Assembly: GCA_045634005.1 (NCBI GenBank)
Contig: JAZQZL010000031.1
Location: forward strand, 1-55,341
DNA length: 55,341 nt
Source: Flemingiibacterium sp045634005
GTDB taxonomy: Bacteria; Bacillota; Clostridia; Oscillospirales; CAG-272
Direction of reading: 5' to 3'
Positions 16,704-25,663 of the stretch are shown one piece after another. The notes beneath the pieces are model-generated. The model did no database searches, was not told the origin of the DNA, and worked only from the letters and a program-made list of their open reading frames with translations. Numbering within the stretch: position 1 is the first letter of the stretch; each line of letters starts with the position of its first letter. Position numbers and translations under genes: made by a program.

Positions 16704-18877
16704 TATAAGTGAAGCACTCTTTCCTTGATCTCCTGCGTTCTGCCCTGATTCCAGTACTGTGTACCGATGTATCCGCAGGTGCGACGCGCAACGTTCATCT
16801 TGTCCTGATCAGTGTTGCCGCAGTTCGGGCAGGTCCAGACGAGCTTGCCGTCAACGTCGCGTATCTCGATCTCTCCGTCGAAGCCGCACTCCTGGCAATA
16901 GTCGCTCTTGGTGTTAAGCTCAGCGTACATAATGTTGTCGTAGATGCAGCGAATAACCTGCATTACCGCCTCGAGGTTGTTCTGCATATTCGGAACCTCG
17001 ACGTAGCTTATCGCGCCGCCGGGAGAGAGCGCCTGGAATTTCGCCTCGAATATAAGCTTATCGAATGCGTTGACCTCTTCGGTAACGTGGATGTGATAGG
17101 AGTTGGTAACGTACGACTTGTCGGTAACGTTCTTGACGATACCGAAGCGGCGCTGGAGGCACTTTGCGAACTTGTAGGTCGTCGACTCAAGCGGAGTTCC
17201 GTAAAGCGAGAAGTCGATATTGTGCTCTGCCTTCCACTTGCGGCAAGCAGCGTTCATATATTCCATAACCTCGAGTGCAAACGGAGTTGCATCGGGATCG
17301 GTGTGCGATTTGCCTGTCATATAGCGTACGCACTCGTAAAGTCCTGCGTATCCGAGCGAAATGGTCGAGTAGCCGCCATAGAGAAGCTTGTCAATAGTTT
17401 CGCCCTTGTTAAGGCGTGCAAGCGCGCCGTACTGCCAGAGTATCGGTGCCGCATCGGAAAGCGTGCCCTTAAGGCGCTCGTGGCGGCACATAAGCGCGCG
17501 ATGGCAAAGCTCAAGGCGCTCGTCGAATATTCTCCAGAAGGAATCGCGGTCCTTTTCACTCGAAAGCGCAACGTCAACGAGGTTTATCGTAACAACGCCC
17601 TGATTGAATCTGCCGTAATACTTCGGCTGACCGTTTTCGTCAACGTAAGGCGTTAAGAAGCTGCGGCAGCCCATACAGGTGTAGCAGTGGCCGTCGCCGT
17701 TTTTGTCGATCTTGAGCTCTCGCATCTTCTTCTCGGAAATATAGTCGGGCACCATACGCTTTGCGGTACACTTTGCCGCGAGCTTTGTGAGGTAGTAATA
17801 CGGTGCGCCCTCGTTTATATTGTCCTCCTCAAGAACGTAAACGAGCTTCGGGAACGCAGGCGTTACCCAAACGCCCTTCTCGTTCTTAACGCCCATAATG
17901 CGCTGATTGAGTACTTCCTCGATTATCATAGCGAGATCGCGCTTCTCGGCATCGCTCTTTGCCTCGTTGAGGTACATAAATACCGTCACGAACGGAGCCT
18001 GACCGTTGGTGGTGAGAAGCGTTACGACCTGATACTGTATGGTCTGTACGCCGCGGCGGATCTCCTCCTTAAGACGGCGCTCAACAAGCTCACTTATCTG
18101 CGCATCGGTAAGCTCGCGTCCGACGTCTGCGTTCTCGCGTTTCACGTCATCGGTGATCTTCTCACGGCTGACCTGAACGAACGGAGCGAGGTGAGTAAGT
18201 GAAATGGACTGACCGCCGTACTGATTGGATGCAACCTGCGCGATTATCTGCGTTGCTATGTTGCAGGCGGTGGAGAAGCTGTGCGGACGCTCGATAAGCG
18301 TACCCGTAATAACGGTACCGTTCTGCAGCATATCCTCGAGGTTAACGAGGTCACAGTTGTGCATATGCTGTGCGTAGTAGTCGGTATCGTGGAAATGGAT
18401 TATGCCCTCGTTGTGCGCCTTTACGATGTCCTCCGGAAGAAGGATTCGCGTGGTAATATCGCGCGACACCTCGCCTGCCATATAGTCGCGCTGGGTAGAG
18501 TTGATAACAGGGTTTTTGTTTGCATTCTCCTGCTTTGCTTCCTCGTTGTTGCACTCGATGAGGGAGAGGATCTTGTCATCGGTCGTATTCGACTGACGAA
18601 CGAGGCTTCGTGTGTAGCGATAGGTGATATAGAGCTTGGCAAGCTCAAACGCTCCGTGCGCCATAAGCTGATGCTCTACCATATCCTGCACTTCCTCGAC
18701 TCCGGGCGAGCGTCCGAGCGTTTCGCAGCTTATAACGACGCTCTCAACGATGCGCTCAATCTGAAGCGGCGTTATGCGGTACGCCTCCTCGATAGCTTCG
18801 TTTGCCTTACCTATAGCTATTGCTATCTTCGACTTATCAAATTCCGCCTCCGAGCCGTTTCTTTTGATTATCTTCAT
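16703..18877 (-). CDS. nrdD: Anaerobic ribonucleoside-triphosphate reductase
   Basis: A 724-residue class III reductase that makes dNTPs without oxygen. Residues about 1-90 form an ATP-cone regulatory domain (MKIIKRNGSEAEFDKSKI). The catalytic glycyl-radical core follows, with the zinc site CQECGFDGEI and CPNCGN near residue 660-690. The radical loop is RRTCGYIGTQYWNQGR, with Gly at about 701. FNQGVVTINL is a conserved core segment. Length is normal. The promoter overlaps two NrdR-like boxes at 18932-18982, so repression by NrdR when dATP/ATP is high is expected. Confidence 0.95.
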   Translation of the reverse strand: MKIIKRNGSEAEFDKSKIAIAIGKANEAIEEAYRITPLQIERIVESVVISCETLGRSPGVEEVQDMVEHQLMAHGAFELAKLYITYRYTRSLVRQSNTTDDKILSLIECNNEEAKQENANKNPVINSTQRDYMAGEVSRDITTRILLPEDIVKAHNEGIIHFHDTDYYAQHMHNCDLVNLEDMLQNGTVITGTLIERPHSFSTACNIATQIIAQVASNQYGGQSISLTHLAPFVQVSREKITDDVKRENADVGRELTDAQISELVERRLKEEIRRGVQTIQYQVVTLLTTNGQAPFVTVFMYLNEAKSDAEKRDLAMIIEEVLNQRIMGVKNEKGVWVTPAFPKLVYVLEEDNINEGAPYYYLTKLAAKCTAKRMVPDYISEKKMRELKIDKNGDGHCYTCMGCRSFLTPYVDENGQPKYYGRFNQGVVTINLVDVALSSEKDRDSFWRIFDERLELCHRALMCRHERLKGTLSDAAPILWQYGALARLNKGETIDKLLYGGYSTISLGYAGLYECVRYMTGKSHTDPDATPFALEVMEYMNAACRKWKAEHNIDFSLYGTPLESTTYKFAKCLQRRFGIVKNVTDKSYVTNSYHIHVTEEVNAFDKLIFEAKFQALSPGGAISYVEVPNMQNNLEAVMQVIRCIYDNIMYAELNTKSDYCQECGFDGEIEIRDVDGKLVWTCPNCGNTDQDKMNVARRTCGYIGTQYWNQGRTQEIKERVLHL

Positions 18878-18931
18878 AATTGATATTCCTCACATTTTAT
18901 GTATTTTGTCATTCTTTGTGTTTGTTCGTCT

Positions 18932-18949
18932 ACCACAATATATAGTGTG
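18932..18949. promoter_or_regulatory. NrdR box 1
   Basis: ACCACAATATATAGTGTG resembles the NrdR consensus acaCwAtATaTwGtgt. It lies just downstream of the nrdD -10, about 34 bases from box 2, close to three helical turns, the spacing expected for paired NrdR sites. Confidence 0.85.
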
Positions 18950-18961
18950 CGGTGCTTATCA

Positions 18962-18990
18962 ATGATACCATATATTGTGGTGTTTGTCAA
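18962..18990 (-). promoter_or_regulatory. nrdD promoter containing NrdR box 2
   Basis: Minus strand TTGACA (18985-18990), 17-base spacer, TATCAT (18962-18967). The second NrdR box, CACCACAATATATGGT on this strand (18967-18982), fills the spacer, so bound NrdR would block RNA polymerase directly. Confidence 0.85.
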
Positions 18991-19100
18991 TAGCAATCCG
19001 TATATTATTTTATTTTTGGCGTTGTATACAAACGCAGGGCACAGTTTTGGTGCACCTTGCGCGCATACTGTTTTTTCTATAGTTTCAACCTAAAAATCCA

Positions 19101-19130
19101 TTGACAGCGCGATAACAAAAATGGTACAAT
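19101..19130 (+). promoter_or_regulatory. Promoter of the PHP-domain gene
   Basis: TTGACA (19101-19106), 18-base spacer, TACAAT (19125-19130), about 40 bases before the ATG. Confidence 0.75.
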
Positions 19131-19169
19131 AAATCTACATAATGAAATAGTGACCAAAGGAGAACCAAT

Positions 19170-19964
19170 ATGCGCTACGTTATAGATCACGACTATCACA
19201 TTCATTCCTACCTCTCGCTTTGCTCGAAGGAGCCCGCGCAGACAGCAGAGAGAATACTCAAATATGCAAAGGACAACAATTTCACCTCGCTTTGCGTGAC
19301 CGACCACCACTGGGACGAAACCGTGCCCGGCGCATCGCCGTGGTATCAGCGACAGGGACTTGACCACATCACGCAGATCCTGCCGCTTCCCACAGCTGAC
19401 GGCATCCGCTATATGTTCGGCTGCGAAACGGATTTAAATCAGGGGCTCACCCTCGGTATGTCGCCCGAGAGATACAGTAAGTTCGACTTTATCGTTATCC
19501 CGACGACGCATCTGCATATGGACTATAACATCGACAAGAATCTTCTTGACACCTCCGAGCGCGCGAAGATATGGACCGAGCGCTTCGAGGCGGTGCTCGA
19601 TATGCCGCTTCCCTTTCATAAGGTCGGCATCGCGCATATGACCGGCGGACTTACCTACCCCGCATCGCACGAGGGCTTTATCGAAACGATGACGAAGCTT
19701 CGCGACGACGATATGGAGCGCATATTCACAAAATCGGCGAAGGTCGGCATCGGCATCGAGCTCAACGCTCACTGCTTTAATTTTGAAGACTGCGACAAGG
19801 ACGTGCTGCTTCGCCCGTACATCATCGCGAAAGCGTGCGGCTGCAAATTCTACCTCGGAAGTGACGCGCATTTTCCGTTCCAGCTCGACGAGGCAGTGCC
19901 TCTTTTTGAGCGCGCCATTGACCTTCTCGACCTTAAAGAGGACGACAAATTCCATATAGCATAG
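19170..19964 (+). CDS. PHP-domain metal-dependent phosphoesterase
   Basis: A 264-residue PHP-family hydrolase, related to histidinol phosphatase and other phosphoesterases. The metal ligands appear in order: DYHIHSYLS (HxH, about 8-12), VTDHHW (about 47), GCETD (Glu, about 88), TTHLHM, GIAHMTGG and GSDAHFP (the SDxH motif, about 230). AAAGGAG precedes the ATG. It is a single-gene unit with its own promoter and a terminator hairpin. There is no histidine-biosynthesis context, and the next genes are sialidase-fold proteins, so the phosphoester substrate is open; a sugar phosphate is possible. Confidence 0.88.
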   Translation: MRYVIDHDYHIHSYLSLCSKEPAQTAERILKYAKDNNFTSLCVTDHHWDETVPGASPWYQRQGLDHITQILPLPTADGIRYMFGCETDLNQGLTLGMSPERYSKFDFIVIPTTHLHMDYNIDKNLLDTSERAKIWTERFEAVLDMPLPFHKVGIAHMTGGLTYPASHEGFIETMTKLRDDDMERIFTKSAKVGIGIELNAHCFNFEDCDKDVLLRPYIIAKACGCKFYLGSDAHFPFQLDEAVPLFERAIDLLDLKEDDKFHIA

Positions 19965-19970
19965 CACCCA

Positions 19971-20003
19971 AGGAGCGTACGCCGCATATGTACGCTCCTT
20001 TTT
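19971..20003 (+). terminator. Terminator after the PHP-domain gene
   Basis: 10-pair perfect stem (AGGAGCGTAC / GTACGCTCCT), 9-base loop, then TTTTT, starting 6 bases after the stop. Confidence 0.9.
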
Positions 20004-20104
20004 CAATGTGATGCCGCCGTGGGCAAAGGTACATTGAAAAAGCGGCAATCGCATTGCAAATTCGGCGAAGTTTCAACAAAGCGCGAAAGTTTTTGGGGAA
20101 TTTA

Positions 20105-20132
20105 TTGACATTTGCCTTTTTGATGTTATAAT
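20105..20132 (+). promoter_or_regulatory. Promoter of the tandem sialidase-fold genes
   Basis: TTGACA (20105-20110), 16-base spacer ending GATGT, TATAAT (20127-20132). Confidence 0.8.
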
Positions 20133-20172
20133 TGAGTTGTAATTATATAAATTTTTGAGGAGTGTCAAAATT

Positions 20173-21297
20173 ATGAAATTGAATCTTCACCCCATCAACC
20201 TTGACTTATCCACACAGATAAATAACGGCCTTGCCGAAACGAGCAGCGACGGCGCTTCGCTCGCATTCGACACGAAATACGGCATAATGTTCTGCGCGTA
20301 TATGCCCGGTCGCCACGGTGCATACGGTGAGTCGCGCGGTAAGATCGGGCTCTCCTACTTCCCTGCCTCCCAGCCGACTAACATCAGATACGTCACAATC
20401 GCAGAGGGTCATACCGAATACGTTCCGAACATCATAAGCCTCGGCGACGGCAAGGTAAGAGTTTCCTATGAGATCAACGCTCGTGACGAGGGCGACCATC
20501 CCGTATGCTACAAGGATTTCAACTACTTAACGGGTGAGCTTTCCGAAGAAAAAACCATAATGGTCAAGAAGGCAAACGGCGAGCTTGTCGGACTTTGCCA
20601 GTCGGTTGAATTTGAATATCTCGACGAAAACGGCTACCACGAGCATCATTATAACCGAACCGAGCAGATAATCTTCGGCGGTCACACCCCCTTCCGCGAC
20701 GAAAACGGCACCGTTTACGGCGCGATCACAACCGAGTACAGTGAGGTTATCCTTTACCGCTCGGACGATGATATGGCAACGCTCGAATTTTTCGCGGTAT
20801 TCCCCGAGCCCGTCACCTATGAGTTCGACTTCAAGTACCTGGGTGGCAGACTCCACGCGCTCTACAGAACCCACTACGACAAGGACAACAACCGCTACGC
20901 ATATTCCGACGACAACGGCAAGACCTGGAGCACGCCCATCGTGCTCGCTGACAGTATCGGCTGCCGTCCGAGAATGATCGTTCACAACGACCACATTCTT
21001 ATGGCGTACAACGTTTACAATAACGATACCGGCAACCGTCACACGATTCCCGGCGGCAGATGCGAGCTTCGCATTTGCCTTGGCGAGGAGGAAAACCCAA
21101 ACAGCAACACCTGCGTTGCCGATATTCAGACGAAGTACGGCATCGTAAACATTGCGCTCGTTGATATTATGGGCGATGCGTATATGGCATACAGCACGAG
21201 TCAGTGCGCGCTTGAGTATCATAACGGCAACTCCGCCATTCGCGGCAAGGATGCTATTCGCTACATAAAGCTCGGCGATCTCACAACAAAAGCATAA
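20173..21297 (+). CDS. Sialidase-fold (BNR/Asp-box) protein 1
   Basis: A 374-residue six-bladed beta-propeller-like protein without a signal peptide. One clear Asp-box is seen, YSDDNGKTWSTP (about residue 250); a degenerate one, RSDDDMATLEFF, lies near 200. The ATG at 20173 is used, with GAGGAG 10 bases upstream; an in-frame TTG at 20155 sits before that site and is unlikely. It is about half identical to the next gene, 16 bases downstream, so the pair is a tandem duplication in one operon. Sialidase-fold enzymes include exo-sialidases and other glycosidases. I could not confirm the arginine triad or the Tyr-Glu pair, so the activity is uncertain. Confidence 0.8.
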   Translation: MKLNLHPINLDLSTQINNGLAETSSDGASLAFDTKYGIMFCAYMPGRHGAYGESRGKIGLSYFPASQPTNIRYVTIAEGHTEYVPNIISLGDGKVRVSYEINARDEGDHPVCYKDFNYLTGELSEEKTIMVKKANGELVGLCQSVEFEYLDENGYHEHHYNRTEQIIFGGHTPFRDENGTVYGAITTEYSEVILYRSDDDMATLEFFAVFPEPVTYEFDFKYLGGRLHALYRTHYDKDNNRYAYSDDNGKTWSTPIVLADSIGCRPRMIVHNDHILMAYNVYNNDTGNRHTIPGGRCELRICLGEEENPNSNTCVADIQTKYGIVNIALVDIMGDAYMAYSTSQCALEYHNGNSAIRGKDAIRYIKLGDLTTKA

Positions 21298-21313
21298 AAA
21301 AGAGGAACCGTTT

Positions 21314-22432
21314 ATGAAAAAATCCACTTTTGACCTTGACCTTGCAACACAAATAAACGACGGTTTAACGCAAACAAGCGGTGACGGCGTTGCGCTTGCG
21401 TTTGACACTAAATACGGCATTATGTTCTGTGCATATATGCCCGGCAAACACGGCTCATACGGTGAGTCGCGCGGTAAAATAGCACTTTCCTACTTTCCCG
21501 CGTCCCAGCCGACAAACATAAAATTTGTTGACATCACCGAAGGTCGCACCGAATACGTACCGAACGTAATCAGCCTCGGTAACGGCAAAGCAAGAATCTT
21601 CTATGAGGTAAACAGCAAGGCTGAAGGCGACCACCGGACCTGCTACAAGGATTTTGACTACTTAACTGGTGAGCTTACCGAAGAAAAGCCCGTTAAGATA
21701 AAGCTTGACGACGGCAGTGTCGTTGATCTTTGCCAGTCCGTGCAGTTTGCATATCTTGAAAAGTACGGTTATTTCAATCATCAGCACGTTTGCACCGAAC
21801 AGATAGTTTCCGCCGCACCGACTCCCTTCAAGGGCGAGGACGGATACTGGTACACCGCAATCTCAACCTATCTTTCTGAGGTGATTCTCGTCCGCTCAAA
21901 CGACGATCTCGCAACGTTTGAGCCGTTCGCAATCTGCCCCTATCAGGCACAGTACGAGTTCGACTACCGCTATCTCGACGGCAAGATACACGCAATCTTC
22001 CGCACTAACCGCGAAGGTGACTCTATCTCATACACCACCTCCGACAATAACGGCAAAACATGGAGCGAGCCTGTACACTTTGCAGAGAGCATACAGTGCC
22101 GCCCGAAGATAACCGTTCACAACGGACACATTCTTATGTCCTACAACTACTATTGCATGGATACAGGCAACCGCCCCGAAATTCAGCAAGGAAGAACCGC
22201 CGTCAGACTTTGCTACGGCGAGAACCCCAACCCCAATAAGAACACGGTCGTTGCCGACCTTCACAGCAAATACGGCATTGTAAACGTGTGCCTTGTTGAC
22301 GTAATGGGAGAGCTTTATTTCGGATATAGCTCAAGTGTACTCGCGCTTGAATACCATAACGGTAACTCCAAGGTTCGCGGTAAGGACGCGATAAGATACA
22401 TAAAGCTCGGCGATCTTTCCCTCAAGGCATAA
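21314..22432 (+). CDS. Sialidase-fold (BNR/Asp-box) protein 2
   Basis: A 372-residue paralogue of the preceding gene. They share DTKYGIMFCAYMPG near residue 34, SYFPASQPTNI near 63, and almost the same last 20 residues. The Asp-box is TTSDNNGKTWSEP (about residue 245). GAGGAA precedes the ATG. No signal peptide. It ends shortly before a strong terminator, so this is a two-gene unit. As with its twin, a cytosolic glycosidase-like or lectin-like function is inferred only from the fold, and the differences cluster in the middle third, which may reflect different substrates. Confidence 0.8.
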   Translation: MKKSTFDLDLATQINDGLTQTSGDGVALAFDTKYGIMFCAYMPGKHGSYGESRGKIALSYFPASQPTNIKFVDITEGRTEYVPNVISLGNGKARIFYEVNSKAEGDHRTCYKDFDYLTGELTEEKPVKIKLDDGSVVDLCQSVQFAYLEKYGYFNHQHVCTEQIVSAAPTPFKGEDGYWYTAISTYLSEVILVRSNDDLATFEPFAICPYQAQYEFDYRYLDGKIHAIFRTNREGDSISYTTSDNNGKTWSEPVHFAESIQCRPKITVHNGHILMSYNYYCMDTGNRPEIQQGRTAVRLCYGENPNPNKNTVVADLHSKYGIVNVCLVDVMGELYFGYSSSVLALEYHNGNSKVRGKDAIRYIKLGDLSLKA

Positions 22433-22435
22433 AAT

Positions 22436-22467
22436 ATCGGCACCCGTTTGGGTGCCGATTTTCGTTT
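22436..22467 (+). terminator. Terminator after the sialidase-fold pair
   Basis: 10-pair perfect stem (ATCGGCACCC / GGGTGCCGAT), GTTT loop, then TTTCGTTTT. Confidence 0.92.
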
Positions 22468-22566
22468 TAAGGGCGATTTCACCCTCAAACTTTGTTATAT
22501 TGTTGACAATTTGCATAAAATTATAGTTAGACAAAGATTTTTTTGTGAATTTCGTCATTTTTGCTC

Positions 22567-22595
22567 TTGAAATCTGTGGAAATATATAGTATAAT
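22567..22595 (+). promoter_or_regulatory. Promoter of the rnf operon
   Basis: TTGAAA (22567-22572), 17-base spacer, TATAAT (22590-22595), about 54 bases before the rnfC start. Confidence 0.8.
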
Positions 22596-22648
22596 GGAAG
22601 CATGATATCATCCTGTAAAATTCACAAAAGTAAGAAGAGGTGAATATT

Positions 22649-24010
22649 TTGGCTCTTACCTTCCGTGGCGGAACCCACGTAAAAGAACACAAAAACACCA
22701 GCGGATGTGCAATAAAGCATATGCCGCCTCCAAAAAGCGTCACCATTCCGATGTCACAGCACATCGGCGCGCAGGCTACTCCATGCGTTGAGGTCGGCGA
22801 CACCGTCTGCAAGGGTCAGGTCATCGGTATTATCGAGGCAGGCCTTGGCGCGCCCGTACACTCAAGCGTATCGGGCAAGGTAACCGCTATCGACGTTCGA
22901 AGCGGGCAGAACGGCGCGCTTATAAAGCACGTCACTATTGAAAATGACGGCGAGGGCAGAATCGACCCGTCGGTAAAGCCGTGGGGTAAGCCCATTTCCG
23001 AAACAACACCCGAAGAGATCATTGAGATCGTCAGAAACGCCGGCATCTCAGGTATGGGCGGCGCGACCTTCCCGACGCACGCCAAGATAAGCTCCGCGCT
23101 CGGCAAGATAGACACGCTCATCATAAACTGCGCAGAGTGTGAGCCGTTCATCACGGCAAACCACCGACTTATGCTCGAGTATCCCGAAACCGTCATCGGC
23201 GGACTGCGCGTGCTTATGCACACGTTCGGTCTTAACGAGGGTATTATTGCAATCGAGGACAACAAGCGTGATGCTGCAAAGGTTTTGCAGGAATTTCTCG
23301 GAGAGGACACCTCGATAAAGATAAAGCTTCTCAAGACAAAGTATCCGCAGGGTGACGAGCGTCAGCTCATCTATGCGCTAACTAAAAAACGCCTCGCCGC
23401 AGGTCACCTTCCGGCAGAGGTCGGCTGCTGTATCTTTAATACCGAAACCTGCGCGGCTATATACAACGCTATCACGACGGGAATGCCGCTCGTTGAACGT
23501 GTAGTCACCGTCGACGGCGACTGCATCAAGGAACCGAGCAACGTTTTTGCACCGCTCGGCACGACCTACCGCGACCTTATCGCATTCTGCGGCGGCCTCG
23601 TCCGCTCGCCGAGAAAGATAATCTGCGGCGGTCCTATGATGGGCGCGGCACAGTGGGACATAAGCACCCCCGTAACCAAGGGTACGTCCGCACTTCTCGC
23701 CCTCTCTCCCGATATGGAATACTACTATGAACAGGCGCCTATCTGTATCAGATGCGGACGCTGTGTGCAGAACTGTCCGATGCACCTTATGCCGAACTAC
23801 TTAACGATGTTCTCAAAGCTTAACCGCCTTGATCTTGCGGAGCAGTTTGACATTTTAAGCTGTATCGAATGCGGAAGATGCTCGTACAACTGTCCCGGTC
23901 ACGTTTCAATCGTACAGCGTATCCGCGCGACCAAGATGAAGATAAACGACCGCAAGCGCGCTATGCAGGCGGCGCTTGAACAAAGTAAGATACAAAAGGA
24001 GGATAAGTGA
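22649..24010 (+). CDS. rnfC: Rnf complex subunit C (NADH-binding, Fe-S)
   Basis: A 453-residue peripheral subunit of the Rnf ferredoxin:NAD+ oxidoreductase, which couples electron transfer to Na+ or H+ export. It starts LTFRGGTHVKEHK as usual for RnfC, has the GMGGATFPTH flavin/NADH-binding segment (about 135) and INCAECEPF. Two [4Fe-4S] motifs lie near the C-terminus: CIRCGRCVQNCP and CIECGRCSYNCP. I use TTG at 22649 because AGAGGTG lies 7 bases upstream; a GTG at 22640 overlaps that site. First gene of rnfCDGEAB, the order usual in Clostridia. Confidence 0.93.
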   Translation: MALTFRGGTHVKEHKNTSGCAIKHMPPPKSVTIPMSQHIGAQATPCVEVGDTVCKGQVIGIIEAGLGAPVHSSVSGKVTAIDVRSGQNGALIKHVTIENDGEGRIDPSVKPWGKPISETTPEEIIEIVRNAGISGMGGATFPTHAKISSALGKIDTLIINCAECEPFITANHRLMLEYPETVIGGLRVLMHTFGLNEGIIAIEDNKRDAAKVLQEFLGEDTSIKIKLLKTKYPQGDERQLIYALTKKRLAAGHLPAEVGCCIFNTETCAAIYNAITTGMPLVERVVTVDGDCIKEPSNVFAPLGTTYRDLIAFCGGLVRSPRKIICGGPMMGAAQWDISTPVTKGTSALLALSPDMEYYYEQAPICIRCGRCVQNCPMHLMPNYLTMFSKLNRLDLAEQFDILSCIECGRCSYNCPGHVSIVQRIRATKMKINDRKRAMQAALEQSKIQKEDK

Positions 24011-25122
24011 TGTCGGTTACCTCTGAAAACAAAAACGAGATCGTTGAAGAGAACGCTAAAGAGATCGTCGAAGAAGTCGGTGAAGCACCCGTTTCAGAGC
24101 CTACTGCCGAAGAATCGATCGATATGTTTATGCCCGAGCTCGTCACGGTTTCCCCCTCGCCCCACATTCGCGCGGGCGCTACCACCAGAACCGTAATGCT
24201 CGACGTTTGTATCGCGCTCCTGCCGGCACTTATCTGGGGTATATACATATTCGGTTGGCGCGCACTCACTTTGACACTCATTTCGGTGGCGTTCGCGACG
24301 CTCGCCGAATACGCTTACCTTAAGCTTATGAAGCGTCCTAGTACCGTCCTCGACTTTTCCGCAGTTGTAACGGGACTTCTTTTAGCGCTTAATCTTCCCG
24401 TATCCGTACCGCTGTGGGTCCCCGCCGTCGGATCGGTATTCGCCATCATCGTAGTAAAGCAGCTCTTTGGCGGCATCGGACGAAACTTTATGAACCCCGC
24501 TCTTGCGGCGAGAGTTTTCCTCTTTCTCGCTTGGGCGACCTACTTAAGCACGTTTTCCGCGCCGAATACAGCAATGTCGGCAATTTCCATCGGCGCGCCG
24601 GATGTAGTTGCAAGCGCAACTCCGCTCGCAGAGCTTAAGAACGCGGTTATCCCGAGTAACACCACTCTTATGAATGCCCTGATCGGATACGAGGCCGGCT
24701 GTATCGGTGAGGTTTCCGCATTGCTTTTAGCGGCAGGCTTTGTTTATATGCTCGTTCGCCGCATCATAACGTGGCACATTCCCGTGGCTTATATCGGCAC
24801 GGTATTCGTCCTCTCGCTCATATTCCCGCAGGGTGCAAACGCACTTGACTTCGCACTCTGGCAGATATCCTCGGGCGGACTTTTCCTCGGCGCTATCTTT
24901 ATGGCGACCGACTACTCTACCTCGCCCGTTACGTCGTACGGACGTATAATCTACGGTATCGGATGCGGCGCTCTGACGGTGTTTATCCGCTTCTTTGGCG
25001 CTTACGCCGAGGGCGTGTCCTTCTCGATACTCATAATGAATCTGCTCGTGTGGTATATCGACCTCTACACGAAGCCTGTAAAGTTTGGAGGTGCCAAGCG
25101 TGGAAAATCAAAGCAACACTAA
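24010..25122 (+). CDS. rnfD: Rnf complex subunit D (membrane, FMN-bound)
   Basis: A 370-residue membrane subunit with a hydrophilic acidic N-terminus (about 1-50) and roughly ten hydrophobic segments. The FMN attachment threonine is probably in VASATPLAEL (about residue 200), matching the SGATPL pattern of RnfD/NqrB. NFMNPALAARVFL and FMATDYSTSPVT are conserved. The ATG overlaps the rnfC TGA (TGATG), with AAGGAG 8 bases before it. A GTG one codon upstream is possible but spaced less well. Confidence 0.93.
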   Translation: MSVTSENKNEIVEENAKEIVEEVGEAPVSEPTAEESIDMFMPELVTVSPSPHIRAGATTRTVMLDVCIALLPALIWGIYIFGWRALTLTLISVAFATLAEYAYLKLMKRPSTVLDFSAVVTGLLLALNLPVSVPLWVPAVGSVFAIIVVKQLFGGIGRNFMNPALAARVFLFLAWATYLSTFSAPNTAMSAISIGAPDVVASATPLAELKNAVIPSNTTLMNALIGYEAGCIGEVSALLLAAGFVYMLVRRIITWHIPVAYIGTVFVLSLIFPQGANALDFALWQISSGGLFLGAIFMATDYSTSPVTSYGRIIYGIGCGALTVFIRFFGAYAEGVSFSILIMNLLVWYIDLYTKPVKFGGAKRGKSKQH

Positions 25123-25663
25123 ATTCATACTCGGCATTACCTTAAAGCTTTTGGTTATCAGCCTCGTAACAGCGCTTCTGCTCTCGTGTGTAAATGCACT
25201 CACCAAGGATCAGATCGCGGAAAATGTAGCCCGTGAAAAAGAAGCGGCTATTTCCGCCATATTCCCGAACGCCACGGAAAACACCGCCATCGAGCTTGAC
25301 AAAGACGGTATGAACGCGCTTTACATCGTCTACTCAAACGGCAAAGCTATCGGCTATACCGCAGAGGTTGCACCTCTCGGATTCGGTGGAGAGCTCACGC
25401 TTATGGTCGGTGTTGACGTAAACGGAAACATCGCCGGAGTAAAGCTTATATCTCATTCCGAAACCCCCGGTCTTGGAAGCCGTGTCGGTGATGCGGGTTA
25501 CCTCGCACAGTACATCGGCAGAAACAGCGCGGCAATAGATGCGGGTGTTGATCTTATCACCGGCTCAACAGTTTCAAGTAAGGCTGTTCTCGAGGGCGTA
25601 AAGACCGCCGTATCGGTATTTGATACCGTGTATCCGATGTTTGTCGGCGGAGGTGCACAATGA
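25100..25663 (+). CDS. rnfG: Rnf complex subunit G (covalent FMN)
   Basis: A 187-residue subunit with one N-terminal membrane helix (about 10-30) and an external FMN-binding domain. The flavinylation site is DLITGSTVSSKAV near residue 150, in the (S/T)Gx(T/S) pattern, and the SHSETPGLGSRV motif lies before it. It overlaps the end of rnfD by 23 bases. The start is GTG at 25100, with GGAGGTG 6 bases upstream; the TTG at 25085 lies before that site and is rejected. Flavinylation would need an ApbE protein, not seen in this window. Confidence 0.92.
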   Translation: MENQSNTKFILGITLKLLVISLVTALLLSCVNALTKDQIAENVAREKEAAISAIFPNATENTAIELDKDGMNALYIVYSNGKAIGYTAEVAPLGFGGELTLMVGVDVNGNIAGVKLISHSETPGLGSRVGDAGYLAQYIGRNSAAIDAGVDLITGSTVSSKAVLEGVKTAVSVFDTVYPMFVGGGAQ

